Below, in pieces: positions 1 through 5,695 of a stretch of 8,152 nucleotides of DNA (its first letter is position 1; each line of letters starts with the position of its first letter). The DNA comes from Bacteroidota bacterium (GTDB lineage: Bacteria; Bacteroidota; Bacteroidia; 2-12-FULL-35-15): contig JAIOQD010000535.1 of NCBI GenBank assembly GCA_021413595.1, forward strand, positions 1 through 8,152, in the 5' to 3' direction. Below the pieces are notes generated by a model. It made no database searches. It was not told the DNA's origin and was given only the letters and a program-made list of their open reading frames with translations. The position numbers were made by a program, and so were the translations under genes.

Positions 1-1
1 A

Positions 2-433
2 AGCAAAGCATATTTTTTTATCAATGAACTATACAAAGGAAATCTTAAACAGCATTTGGAAGTTATTTTCGATTGTTCGTCAGAATGTTTGATGAGCTTT
101 TCAAAAGAGGATGAATGGCTGATGTATGTTACCTATTCACGATTTGATGTGTTGGTTGTAAACTTGTGCGGGCATAGCCGCAAATTTTTCAAAGATGCAT
201 CGCAGGACTATTACCAAATGGCAGCCGAACGTAGCTTTGAAGACGAAAAACAATTTTTAAAATCTTCGTTTGGAGTACAATCATTTGTTCTCAATGATGA
301 ACTGGCTCAACAACAAAATATATCTCGCAATGAACAGCCCAGTGGAATTAATAAATTATGGCTTCTGTTAATTTCATGTGCAACAATGGCCATTGTTTAT
401 TTAGTAACAAGAAATAAAAATAAAAAAAAATGA
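2..433 (+). CDS. 3' end of a conserved hypothetical protein with C-terminal membrane anchor (partial)
   Basis: The reading frame is already open at the left edge of the window, so this is the last 143 residues of a longer protein; the TTG at position 56 is not the likely true start. The visible part has a beta-rich domain with Cys residues (CSSEC, then LCGHSRKF) and the pattern 'fxxxxxWLMYVTYS...VVNLCGHSRKF'. It resembles secreted Bacteroidota proteins of roughly the netrin/TIMP-like type, but this is only a pattern resemblance. Near the end there is one hydrophobic segment (LWLLLISCATMAIVYLV), followed by a Lys/Asn-rich tail, which suggests a single C-terminal membrane anchor with a short cytoplasmic tail and the Cys-containing domain outside. 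The stop codon overlaps the start of the pyrophosphatase gene (ATGA), so the two are probably translated together. Function is not known. Confidence 0.75.
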   Translation, partial: SKAYFFINELYKGNLKQHLEVIFDCSSECLMSFSKEDEWLMYVTYSRFDVLVVNLCGHSRKFFKDASQDYYQMAAERSFEDEKQFLKSSFGVQSFVLNDELAQQQNISRNEQPSGINKLWLLLISCATMAIVYLVTRNKNKKK

Positions 434-1041
434 CAAATAAATTCAAAGCTCATCCCTGGCACGGCATTACCATTGGAGCAAATGCTCCGGCAATGGTAAC
501 TGCCTTTATTGAAATTGTTCCAACTGATACTGTTAAATACGAAATTGATAAAGAAAGCGGCCATTTAAAGATCGACCGTCCACAAAAATTTTCAAATGTT
601 GTTCCTACTTTATATGGTTTTATTCCGCAAACATATTGTGATTTAAAAATAGCAGAATACGCATCATTGAAAACAGGTAGGGAAATAGTAAAAGGCGATG
701 GGGATCCACTGGACATCTGTGTTTTGAGTGAACGCACCATAATACATGGTGATATTATGCTGCAAGCTATTCCAATTGGGGGTTTACGCCTTATAGACAA
801 AGGTGAAGCTGATGATAAAATTATTGCGATAATGAAAGATGATGAAGTTTATGAAAGCTGGAAAGACATTACTGATTGTACCGAAGCAGTTATAAATCGA
901 TTGAAACATTATTTTTTAACATATAAAAATATACCGGGCCTGGAAAAGCCTACCTGCGAGATCACCCATGTTTATGGGCGTGAAGAGGCTTACGAAGTAA
1001 TAAACAGAAGCAGAGAAGATTATAAAAATAAATTTTTGTAA
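430..1041 (+). CDS. ppa: Family I inorganic pyrophosphatase
   Basis: This is a cytoplasmic enzyme that hydrolyses pyrophosphate to two phosphates with Mg2+, pulling biosynthetic reactions such as nucleic acid and aminoacyl-tRNA synthesis forward. The family signature DGDPLDI lies at residues 90-96. By comparison with the E. coli enzyme, the other active-site positions are kept: E28 (FIEIV), K36 (VKYEID), R50 (IDRP), Y62 (LYGFI), D90/D92/D95, the acidic cluster with Lys at 123-130 (DKGEADDK), and Y165-K166 (TYKN). At 203 aa it is longer than the 175-aa E. coli protein. The extra residues lie at the N-terminus and between the Tyr motif and the DGDP motif, a layout I associate with the Bacteroidota/Chlamydiae subgroup. 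The ATG overlaps the stop of the upstream gene, and A-rich DNA precedes it in place of a Shine-Dalgarno site. No clear terminator follows. Confidence 0.95.
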   Translation: MTNKFKAHPWHGITIGANAPAMVTAFIEIVPTDTVKYEIDKESGHLKIDRPQKFSNVVPTLYGFIPQTYCDLKIAEYASLKTGREIVKGDGDPLDICVLSERTIIHGDIMLQAIPIGGLRLIDKGEADDKIIAIMKDDEVYESWKDITDCTEAVINRLKHYFLTYKNIPGLEKPTCEITHVYGREEAYEVINRSREDYKNKFL

Positions 1042-1141
1042 TTTAAGGGACTGGTTCTAAGGGGTATTTAGAGTTTGTTAAAATTTTATTGAATTAGGCA
1101 ATAAGGAATAATATAAACACTAGTGCTTGATATTACAACGT

Positions 1142-1204
1142 GTGCAGTCACCCAGAGCTTGTTGAAGGATGTACGGGGGGGCAGCCCATATACTTCGACA
1201 GGCT
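1142..1204. repeat. Decayed 'CTTCGACAGGCT'-type inverted repeat
   Basis: The arms AGCTTGTTGAAG (1156-1167) and CTTCGACAGGCT (1193-1204) are complementary at 10 of 12 positions and flank a G-rich centre. From general knowledge this resembles the 'CACCCTGAGCTTGTCGAAGG' class of short intergenic palindromes seen in many bacteria. The mismatches suggest an old copy. Confidence 0.55.
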
Positions 1205-1274
1205 ACTTGAGAGAAGAACGTTCGCACGATTTAGCCTGAGTTCAGTTAAAGTTTTTATTGATGTTAATGGGAAA

Positions 1275-1373
1275 TGTCATCTCTGTCCCGTTTTTTCGGG
1301 CGAGAGATCTTTTCAATCATTATAGCCAGAACCTAATAAGAACAAGATCCCTCGCGAAAAACTCGGGATGACA
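1275..1373. repeat. 99-bp element with about 35-bp terminal inverted repeats
   Basis: The ends are TGTCATC at 1275 and GATGACA ending at 1373. The left arm (1275-1311) and right arm (1344-1373) match as inverted repeats with small gaps, joined by an AT-rich core of about 30 bp. The left arm folds by itself (ATCTCT at 1279-1284 with AGAGAT at 1303-1308, and CCCG with CGGG around a T6 loop). The right arm also folds (ATCCC at 1347-1351 with GGGAT at 1365-1369). It has no coding capacity, so it is a MITE-like or REP/BIME-like intergenic element. I see no clear target-site duplication. Confidence 0.6.
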
Positions 1374-1405
1374 ACAAAGAGTATTGAAATATAAATAATA
1401 AAAAA

Positions 1406-2059
1406 ATGTTAAATATATATTGTATATCCGGAATGGGGGTAGATGAACGAATGTTCAGAAACCTGGAATTGAATAATTGTACTATTCATCATATTAAATG
1501 GCAAACACCATTCAAAAATGAGAAGCTCCCTGAATATGCGTTGCGCTTGGCGGAACTAATTGATACAACACAACCATTTGCTTTGATCGGTGTTTCATTT
1601 GGGGGGATGTGTTGTATAGAAATTGCAAAAAAATTAAATCCGGTGAAAACATTTTTGGTTTCAAGTAGTAAAACCAGAGCTGAAGTACCTCAAAAAATAA
1701 AAATTTGGTCGCGCGTTCCCTTGTATAAAAAGTTGAACGACAACGTATATAGGAAAGCAGCATTATTGGTAAAAAACCTATTCGGAGTAACGAGTAAAGA
1801 ACAGGCTGAACGATTTGAACAAATGTTGAACACAGCTCCTGAAAATTATTTTAAAGGTGCTGTACATTGTATCCTTAGCTGGGAAAATCAAGAAATACCT
1901 GAAAATGTTATTCATATTCATGGTACAAAAGATCAGGTATTACCTCATAAAAAAATTGTAAATTGTAATTATTCAATTACAGATGGATCACATTTTATGA
2001 TCGTGAATAGAGCTGAGGAGATAAATCTTATAATTAATAATGAGTTGGGAACAGTGTAA
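1406..2059 (+). CDS. Small alpha/beta-hydrolase
   Basis: This is a 217-residue protein with the alpha/beta-hydrolase layout. It has an N-terminal strand and oxyanion region (YCISGMGVD, residues 5-13). The nucleophile elbow is GVSFGG with Ser64, the acid is in HGTKDQVLP with Asp176, and the base is in DGSHFMI with His196. The spacing fits a Ser-Asp-His triad with a short helical lid between about residues 90 and 150. There is no signal peptide, so it is probably a cytoplasmic esterase, thioesterase or lipase-like enzyme whose substrate cannot be read from the sequence. Its ATG follows an A-rich leader with no Shine-Dalgarno site, as is usual in Bacteroidota. Its stop codon touches the stop codon of the convergent DUF4159 gene. 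It is well separated from the pyrophosphatase gene by repeats and is probably transcribed on its own. Confidence 0.88.
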   Translation: MLNIYCISGMGVDERMFRNLELNNCTIHHIKWQTPFKNEKLPEYALRLAELIDTTQPFALIGVSFGGMCCIEIAKKLNPVKTFLVSSSKTRAEVPQKIKIWSRVPLYKKLNDNVYRKAALLVKNLFGVTSKEQAERFEQMLNTAPENYFKGAVHCILSWENQEIPENVIHIHGTKDQVLPHKKIVNCNYSITDGSHFMIVNRAEEINLIINNELGTV

Positions 2060-2740
2060 TTACTTTTTCGCCACATTTTCACCACCCATCAATACATACT
2101 GTATGATATTGGCTCCCATTTTCAGGGCTTTTTGATGCGTTTCAGGTGAGTCCTTATGTACTTCAAAACTTTCCCAACCATCACCAAGATCGCATTCGTA
2201 ATCATAGAAACAAACTAATCGTCCTTGGTAAATTAATCCGAACCCTTGTGGTGATTTGCTTTCATGTTCATGTATTTTTGGCAGGCCATTCGGGAAATCA
2301 AATTTCTGGTGGTAAATAGGATGAGAGAATGGAAGTTCCACAAAATCCAATTCGGGAAAAACTTTTTTCATTTGTATGCGAATGAATTTATCCATTCCAT
2401 AATTATCCGATAAGTGCACAAAACCACCACCAATTAAATAATTACGCAGATTTTCTGTTTCCTGCGCATTAAAAACCACATTTCCATGTCCGGTAAGATG
2501 AACAAAAGGATAATTAAATATATCAGGGTTACCAACTTCAACAATGGCTTGTTCCGGATTAATATTTGTTCTCAAATTACTGTTACAAAACTCAATCAAA
2601 TTGGGTAAAGATGTTTCGAGATTGGCGTACCAATCTCCACCACCACTGTATTTCAGCAATGCGATTTGATAGGTAGGAGCCGGCCTGAAAGCCGAACAGC
2701 AGAACAGGATCAAAAAAAATAATAACGTTTTTTTTATCAT
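2060..2740 (-). CDS. Exported DUF4159 domain protein
   Basis: This 226-residue protein begins with a clear Sec-type signal peptide: Lys3-Lys4, a hydrophobic stretch at 5-13, then CCSAF. The two Cys do not sit in a standard lipobox. The mature part matches the DUF4159 pattern, a glutamine-amidotransferase-like fold of unknown function. It shows YSGGGDWYAN (31-40), VHLTGHG (80-86), the RNYLIGGGFVHLSDNYGMD segment (99-117) with GGG and Asp112, then LPFSHPIYH (136-144). No catalytic Cys is evident at the usual amidotransferase position, which fits a non-catalytic or binding role (inference). It is the last gene of the leftward block, 68 bp after the 81-aa gene, and converges head-on with the hydrolase gene with no space for a terminator between them. 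Confidence 0.85.
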   Translation of the reverse strand: MIKKTLLFFLILFCCSAFRPAPTYQIALLKYSGGGDWYANLETSLPNLIEFCNSNLRTNINPEQAIVEVGNPDIFNYPFVHLTGHGNVVFNAQETENLRNYLIGGGFVHLSDNYGMDKFIRIQMKKVFPELDFVELPFSHPIYHQKFDFPNGLPKIHEHESKSPQGFGLIYQGRLVCFYDYECDLGDGWESFEVHKDSPETHQKALKMGANIIQYVLMGGENVAKK

Positions 2741-2808
2741 AATAAATTTTTAAACACTCCAGGAGCAATATTTACCCAAGAAATAAATTGTAAACCAAAA
2801 CTTTGAAT

Positions 2809-3054
2809 TTAAGCTATATAGCGCTCTTTAGCTCCTTTGAAAGATAAATACATTTCATTAAAACGATCCATTATTTTTTGCATAAATTCCTCATCCACTA
2901 GTTTTTGTATCCCTTCTATGCCATTTACCTCAGTGTGCGAGAGTTTGAATATCTGTTCCATCGGCCCTGCTTCAAATTTCACTTGATACTTATCATTCAT
3001 AGAAAAAATAGAAATAGTAATTTTGGGATGTGCTATTGAACCGATGATACGCAT
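2809..3054 (-). CDS. Conserved hypothetical protein, 81 aa
   Basis: I cannot assign a function. The protein has an N-terminal half that should form beta strands (ITISIFSMNDKYQVKFEAG, residues 12-30) and a C-terminal half predicted as helix (IQKLVDEEFMQKIMDRFNEM, 49-68). There is no signal peptide or membrane segment, so it is probably a small cytoplasmic protein. The strand-then-amphipathic-helix composition and position in a same-strand row of genes support a real gene. I recall similar small Bacteroidota proteins beginning 'MRIIG', but cannot confirm the match. It is 58 bp downstream of the 139-aa gene and could share its transcript. Confidence 0.7.
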   Translation of the reverse strand: MRIIGSIAHPKITISIFSMNDKYQVKFEAGPMEQIFKLSHTEVNGIEGIQKLVDEEFMQKIMDRFNEMYLSFKGAKERYIA

Positions 3055-3112
3055 TAATTTCCTTTTTGAATTGTTATACTATTTTTAAAATATCCTAGAG
3101 TGCTAACCCTCA

Positions 3113-3532
3113 TTATTTTTCAGCCTTAAAAGGTCCACTGTTAAATAAACCGGTTCTATCATCGCCCTCTTTACGTATCTTAGCTTGTATTTTATGCGCC
3201 AGATCTGCATAATGTTTCAAATTATTTTTGATCAGAAAAGCATGGGCATTTTCATCCCCATTAATATAATTGGACATTGCTGCCCAAAAAAATTCTTTTT
3301 TATCCATTAATAATTTCAACGCTTTTTTGTCGTCCCAGATAGAATTAACAAAAGCAGCAAGAACAAAGTGCTTATTGATCAATAAATATTCAAATGCTTT
3401 TGGATAGCGACTTACAGCATCTTTTAGCTGAACAAGTTCTTCATAGTTACTTTCCTGCAACCATGCTTTGGCACGTGGATCGCCTTCCATCCATGCACCG
3501 GCTTTTTCTATTGCTTCTTTTGGGTATAACAT
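3113..3532 (-). CDS. Helical-repeat hypothetical protein (four 25-residue repeats)
   Basis: This 139-residue cytoplasmic protein has no signal peptide or membrane segment. Its core is four tandem repeats in exact 25-residue register with no gaps: Ala at 21, 46, 71 and 96; Leu at 25, 50, 75 and 100; an aromatic or Leu residue just before each (W24, Y49, L74, F99); and V40, I65, I90 and I115 at the repeat ends. Asp-rich turns (GDPR, WDDK, NGDE) begin repeats 1, 3 and 4. This should build a small alpha-helical solenoid, a kind of fold that usually binds another protein (inference). The last 22 residues are charged and probably unstructured. No named family is recognised. A candidate Bacteroidota promoter lies 24 bp upstream, so it may start a transcript separate from paa. 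Confidence 0.78.
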   Translation of the reverse strand: MLYPKEAIEKAGAWMEGDPRAKAWLQESNYEELVQLKDAVSRYPKAFEYLLINKHFVLAAFVNSIWDDKKALKLLMDKKEFFWAAMSNYINGDENAHAFLIKNNLKHYADLAHKIQAKIRKEGDDRTGLFNSGPFKAEK

Positions 3533-3555
3533 TTATTGCTATAAAAATCTTTAAA

Positions 3556-3563
3556 CAAAGTTA
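3556..3563 (-). promoter_or_regulatory. Candidate -7 element for the 139-aa gene
   Basis: On the - strand this reads TAACTTTG, an exact match to the Bacteroidota -7 consensus TAnnTTTG, 23 bp before the ATG at 3532. The -33 element is weak: TTAG at a spacing of 18, against the expected TTTG at 19. Part of the upstream side lies in repeat sequence. Confidence 0.35.
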
Positions 3564-3642
3564 CGAAACTACTACGAATTACTAATCTACGTTTATTAAA
3601 TTGCCTATTGTTAAATTGCTAAATCGTTAAATTGACCTAACG
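3562..3642. repeat. Short-unit AT-rich tandem repeats
   Basis: Two kinds of short unit occur here. One is an 'ACGAATTACTAATCTACG'-like stretch at about 3564-3593. The other is three copies of a TTAAATTG(C) unit between 3596 and 3636. Such AAATTG strings are common between Bacteroidota genes. The second group runs into the end of the TfoX-like gene and supplies its last codons. Confidence 0.5.
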
Positions 3643-4018
3643 TATTACTCTTTTTTTTTTTCGGTTTAGGGATCTTACCGATACGTTTATCGCTTTTTAG
3701 AATAAAATCACAAACATGATTCACACTCAATTCAAAATCATCAGCATCCATGGGTAATACCTGCCATCCGGTTTCACCGGAACCGAATATTTTTATGGAA
3801 CGCATTGATGGGAAATCGTTTTTTAAACTTGCATGATGTTCCGGTGTTGTAGCAATCCAAACCCCACTATCCTCATCTTTCTTATCACGAAGAATCAATA
3901 CAATTTTGTTGCCAACATAAATTGCATACGCACCAAACATAGCTTTTATGATAGGATCGAGCGCATATAAATTTTCAATCACAAAATTAAAGGGAACCGA
4001 CTTTTGGACTTTTTTCAT
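3611..4018 (-). CDS. TfoX N-domain / YjbR-like protein
   Basis: This is a 135-residue protein. Residues 18-45 (centred on IKAMFGAYAIYVGNKIVLIL) carry the MFGxYxIYxxxKxxxLI pattern of the TfoX N-terminal domain. Residues 52-92 (VWIATTPEHHASLKNDFPSM, then GWQVLP) resemble the second half of the YjbR/TfoX fold. A basic tail follows (GKIPKPKKKK, 114-123). I start it at the ATG at 4018, because upstream in-frame codons to 4108 only cover paaD sequence read in another frame. The start is 13 bp after the paaD terminal stop, so it is probably co-transcribed with paa. Some TfoX relatives affect competence, but no such role or any paa role is shown here. The last residues (about QFNDLAI) are encoded by an AAATTG repeat and are likely a late addition. 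Confidence 0.75.
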   Translation of the reverse strand: MKKVQKSVPFNFVIENLYALDPIIKAMFGAYAIYVGNKIVLILRDKKDEDSGVWIATTPEHHASLKNDFPSMRSIKIFGSGETGWQVLPMDADDFELSVNHVCDFILKSDKRIGKIPKPKKKKSNTLGQFNDLAI

Positions 4019-4031
4019 TTGCTTTGTAAAT

Positions 4032-4184
4032 TTACAAACATTTAAAATAATCAAAAGGTTCTTTGCAATCGATACAACGGTATAATGCTTTACAGGCAGT
4101 AGAACCAAATTGCGAGATCATTTCTGTAGTTTTTGACCCACATTGGGGGCATTTAAATTCGCGGGCTTTCCCAAACAAAACTCC
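4032..4184 (-). pseudogene. paaD: PaaD C-terminal zinc ribbon, in frame beyond an internal stop
   Basis: Reading on in the same frame after the TAA of the paaD N-terminal part gives a complete PaaD zinc ribbon: CPQCGS, then SQFGSTACKALYRC, DCKEPFDYFKC and a TAA stop. Cys residues fall at virtual codons 127, 130, 146, 152, 155 and 164. This block is nearly identical to the E. coli PaaD ending and shows no decay. The whole frame 4032-4529 is 165 codons plus stop, the same length as E. coli PaaD. There is no good separate start. A TAAGGAG sequence overlaps the internal stop, but the only nearby in-frame start is a TTG 2 nt after it, which is too close, and the next in-frame ATG (codon 137) is inside the ribbon. 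Possible explanations are a recent nonsense mutation, stop readthrough, a two-piece PaaD, or a sequence error. Confidence 0.85.
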
Positions 4185-4529
4185 TTAATCGATGGTACTA
4201 TGATCGGGAGGCGCAATTCCGTAAGCACGTAATTTTTCTTTAGCAATATCACTGATCCAATCAGTTGTCCAGGCGGGAGAATAAACCAATTCTATTTTCA
4301 CATTACTAATTCCAATTTCCTTGAGTTTAATCTTTATATCATCCTCAATTACTTTCATTGCCGGACAGCCGCTATATGTGGGTGTAATTATTACGCTACA
4401 TAAGGTGCCATCCCATTGCACATCACGTAATATTCCTAATTCAATAATATTTATGACAGGAATTTCCGGATCTGGAATTTCTGACAGAATGGAAAATAGT
4501 TGTTCTTTGGTTTGTATCGTTGTATTCAT
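4185..4529 (-). CDS. paaD: PaaD, N-terminal MIP18 (DUF59) part, ended by an early TAA
   Basis: PaaD is a MIP18/SufT-like factor needed for an active phenylacetyl-CoA epoxidase, thought to help in metal-centre maturation. These 114 residues hold the complete DUF59 domain. IPDPEIPVINIIELG covers 18-32, TPTYSGCPAM with the conserved Cys55 covers 49-58, and SPAWTTDWISD followed by LRAYGIAPP covers 84-108. PaaD is normally about 165 aa with a C-terminal zinc ribbon. Here a TAA at 4185-4187 stops translation in the linker just after APPDHSTID, while the ribbon follows intact in the same frame. The ATG at 4529 is well placed and there is no Shine-Dalgarno site. The gene lies 261 bp after paaC, with repeats in the gap. 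Whether the short protein works alone is unknown. Confidence 0.9.
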   Translation of the reverse strand: MNTTIQTKEQLFSILSEIPDPEIPVINIIELGILRDVQWDGTLCSVIITPTYSGCPAMKVIEDDIKIKLKEIGISNVKIELVYSPAWTTDWISDIAKEKLRAYGIAPPDHSTID

Positions 4530-4550
4530 TTGGTGCTATAATTATTTATA

Positions 4551-4640
4551 TGGGCGCTCCCCCGATAAAAATCGGTGGCGGGCTTTTCGCTCCAATCTTT
4601 TTGAGAAAAGGCAAAAAGGATTTCCACTGCAATCCCTAAC
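4551..4640. repeat. Palindromic intergenic repeat in the paaC-paaD gap
   Basis: This contains a hairpin CCGAT (4562-4566), AAAA loop, ATCGG (4571-4575). A 'GGCGGGCTTTTCGCTCCAAT' block follows, then CTTTT/AAAAG arms (4597-4601 and 4606-4610) and GGATTTCCACTGCAATCCC. I know similar 'GGGCTTTCCGCT...GGATTTCCACTTCAATCCC' sequences as frequent noncoding repeats in Bacteroidota genomes. The copy count in this genome cannot be seen here. Confidence 0.6.
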
Positions 4641-4790
4641 GCAAACAAAAAAAACTGCTCAGCAACCATCAATTACTTGTTCATTCGTCAAATCCCGTTC
4701 AGCAATCAGGCTTGTCTCCCCCTCCTTTTCAAGGAAAGATTTATAAATCACGATTTGTAAATCCCGCATTATTGAGGGACGCAGGATAAT
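4641..4790. repeat. Further repeat debris downstream of paaC
   Basis: No gene is visible. The stretch holds CCCCCTCCTTTTCAAGGA (about 4718-4735) and two adjacent near-palindromic 12-mers, GATTTATAAATC (4738-4749) and GATTTGTAAATC (4752-4763). An 'ATTATTGAGGGACGCAGGAT' segment then ends at the paaC stop. All three look like pieces of common intergenic repeats. No T-run that would make a good terminator for paaC is seen. Confidence 0.45.
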
Positions 4791-5549
4791 TTACCATTTA
4801 GATCCCGGGAATGATCTCGGAATATATTGCATTTCGGCTAACAAAAAGCCTAAATGTTCACTGTGTTTACCTTCGCGGCTGCCTTTTTGTTTAATATTTG
4901 TTACAGGAAGCAATAAAGTAGCCTCTGTGATGACTTCGTTCACACGTTTTTCCCAAGCGGCTTTTACTTTATCCAAATCAGCTGCAATTCCTTCATTAAT
5001 TAATAATCTATCTACTTCATCCATATCAAATAATTCAGAAGTAAACATCCACAATTCATTTAATGCAGTTTGCAATCGTTGATGACTTTCTGCTGTACCG
5101 TCACCCAAACGGAGCATCCATTGAGTAGTATGTCGCAAATGGTAGGTAATTTCTTTATGCGATTTAACAGCTATTGCAGCAATGGTCTCGTCTTTGCTGC
5201 TTTTTAACTCTTCATACAAAAAGAAAGTATAGGTATCATATAAAAACTGGCGTACAATAGTAGCGGCATAATCCCCATTAGGCTGTTCTGTTATTAATAG
5301 ATTCCGGTATTCACGTTCACCACGCAAATAAGCGAGATCATCCTCTGTACGCCCTTTCCCTTCTACCTGAGCTGCATAACCTAAGAGAGATGTTGCATTA
5401 CCAACAAAATCCAAAGCAATATTTATTAATGCAATATCTTCTTCTAAAATAGGACCATGCCCGCACCATTCGGAAAGACGATGACCTATTATCAAACTGC
5501 TATCACCAAGGCGAAGCAGGTATTCGAATTTAGCTTGTTGTAGATTCAT
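4791..5549 (-). CDS. paaC: PaaC, structural subunit of phenylacetyl-CoA epoxidase
   Basis: PaaC is the non-catalytic ferritin-like partner of PaaA. It stabilises PaaA in the epoxidase that converts phenylacetyl-CoA to ring-1,2-epoxyphenylacetyl-CoA in the cytoplasm. The 252-residue length is normal for the family (about 248 in E. coli). Typical segments are RLGDSSLIIGHRLSEWCGHG (13-32), EEDIALINIALDFVGNA (36-52), VKSHKEITYHLRHTTQWMLR (128-147) and the conserved ending REGKHSEHLGFLLAEMQY (225-242) followed by FPGSKW. Both ends look intact. The start ATG follows directly on repeat-rich DNA downstream of paaB and has no Shine-Dalgarno site. I see no own promoter, so it is probably read from the paaB or paaA promoter through the repeat. 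Confidence 0.95.
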   Translation of the reverse strand: MNLQQAKFEYLLRLGDSSLIIGHRLSEWCGHGPILEEDIALINIALDFVGNATSLLGYAAQVEGKGRTEDDLAYLRGEREYRNLLITEQPNGDYAATIVRQFLYDTYTFFLYEELKSSKDETIAAIAVKSHKEITYHLRHTTQWMLRLGDGTAESHQRLQTALNELWMFTSELFDMDEVDRLLINEGIAADLDKVKAAWEKRVNEVITEATLLLPVTNIKQKGSREGKHSEHLGFLLAEMQYIPRSFPGSKW

Positions 5550-5608
5550 TGTAGTTTAATATAATTTAAAATTTTATTTGGGCCTTCCTTTTCTTAAAAA
5601 AGAAGGAG

Positions 5609-5695
5609 CGGGCTTAGCGTTTATTCTTCAGAGAAGAATGTATCCTGAGCGAAGCCGGAGGGCTTCAATCTTTTCTAAACAGAAAAGCCTGCCCG
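5609..5695. repeat. 87-bp structured repeat element at the 3' end of paaB
   Basis: The outer ends pair (CGGGC at 5609-5613 with GCCCG at 5691-5695; alternatively 5608-5615 with 5685-5692). Three perfect inner hairpins lie between them: ATTCTTC/GAAGAAT (5623-5629 and 5633-5639), GAAGCC/GGCTTC (5651-5656 and 5661-5666), and CTTTTCT/AGAAAAG (5670-5676 and 5681-5687). This gives a cloverleaf-like, four-way shape. The words ATCCTGAGCGAAGCCGGAGG and GGGCTTCAATCTTTTCT relate it to repeats at 4581-4601 and to known Bacteroidota intergenic repeats. A weaker hairpin lies just outside it at 5588-5609. Confidence 0.65.

Larger units (their letters stand above)
1042..1405. other. Gene-free interval with decayed intergenic repeats
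   Basis: These 364 bases between the pyrophosphatase and hydrolase genes contain no convincing gene. The only open frame of any size (1140-1325, +) runs straight through palindromic repeat sequence. Two repeat units, at about 1142-1204 and 1275-1373, occupy most of the right half. The first 100 bases are AT-rich and I see nothing definite in them. Confidence 0.7.

Noticed and set aside
450..800. Possible 116-aa gene on the - strand
   Set aside because: It is antisense to the clearly coding pyrophosphatase gene.
1140..1325. Possible 61-aa gene on the + strand
   Set aside because: It is made of palindromic repeat sequence with no protein-like composition.
1512..1763. Possible 83-aa gene on the - strand
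   Set aside because: It is antisense to the alpha/beta-hydrolase gene, which has a full Ser-Asp-His triad.
3394..3585. Possible 63-aa gene on the + strand
   Set aside because: It is antisense to the 139-aa repeat protein, whose 25-residue periodicity shows that its frame is the real one.
3562..3642. CRISPR-like array
   Set aside because: Units are under 12 bp, irregular and without unique spacers, so this is a simple intergenic repeat.
4019..4108. Upstream start of the TfoX-like gene at 4108
   Set aside because: The extra 30 residues are paaD zinc-ribbon DNA read in another frame, and family similarity begins at the ATG at 4018.
4032..4529. Frameshift as the cause of the split paaD
   Set aside because: Both parts are in the same frame; only a stop codon lies between them, so no insertion or deletion is needed.
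4032..4529. Alternative genetic code (TAA as sense)
   Set aside because: TAA ends several other intact genes here at the expected family length (PaaA, PaaC, PaaE).
4321..4746. Possible 141-aa gene on the + strand
   Set aside because: It is antisense to paaD and then runs through repeats.
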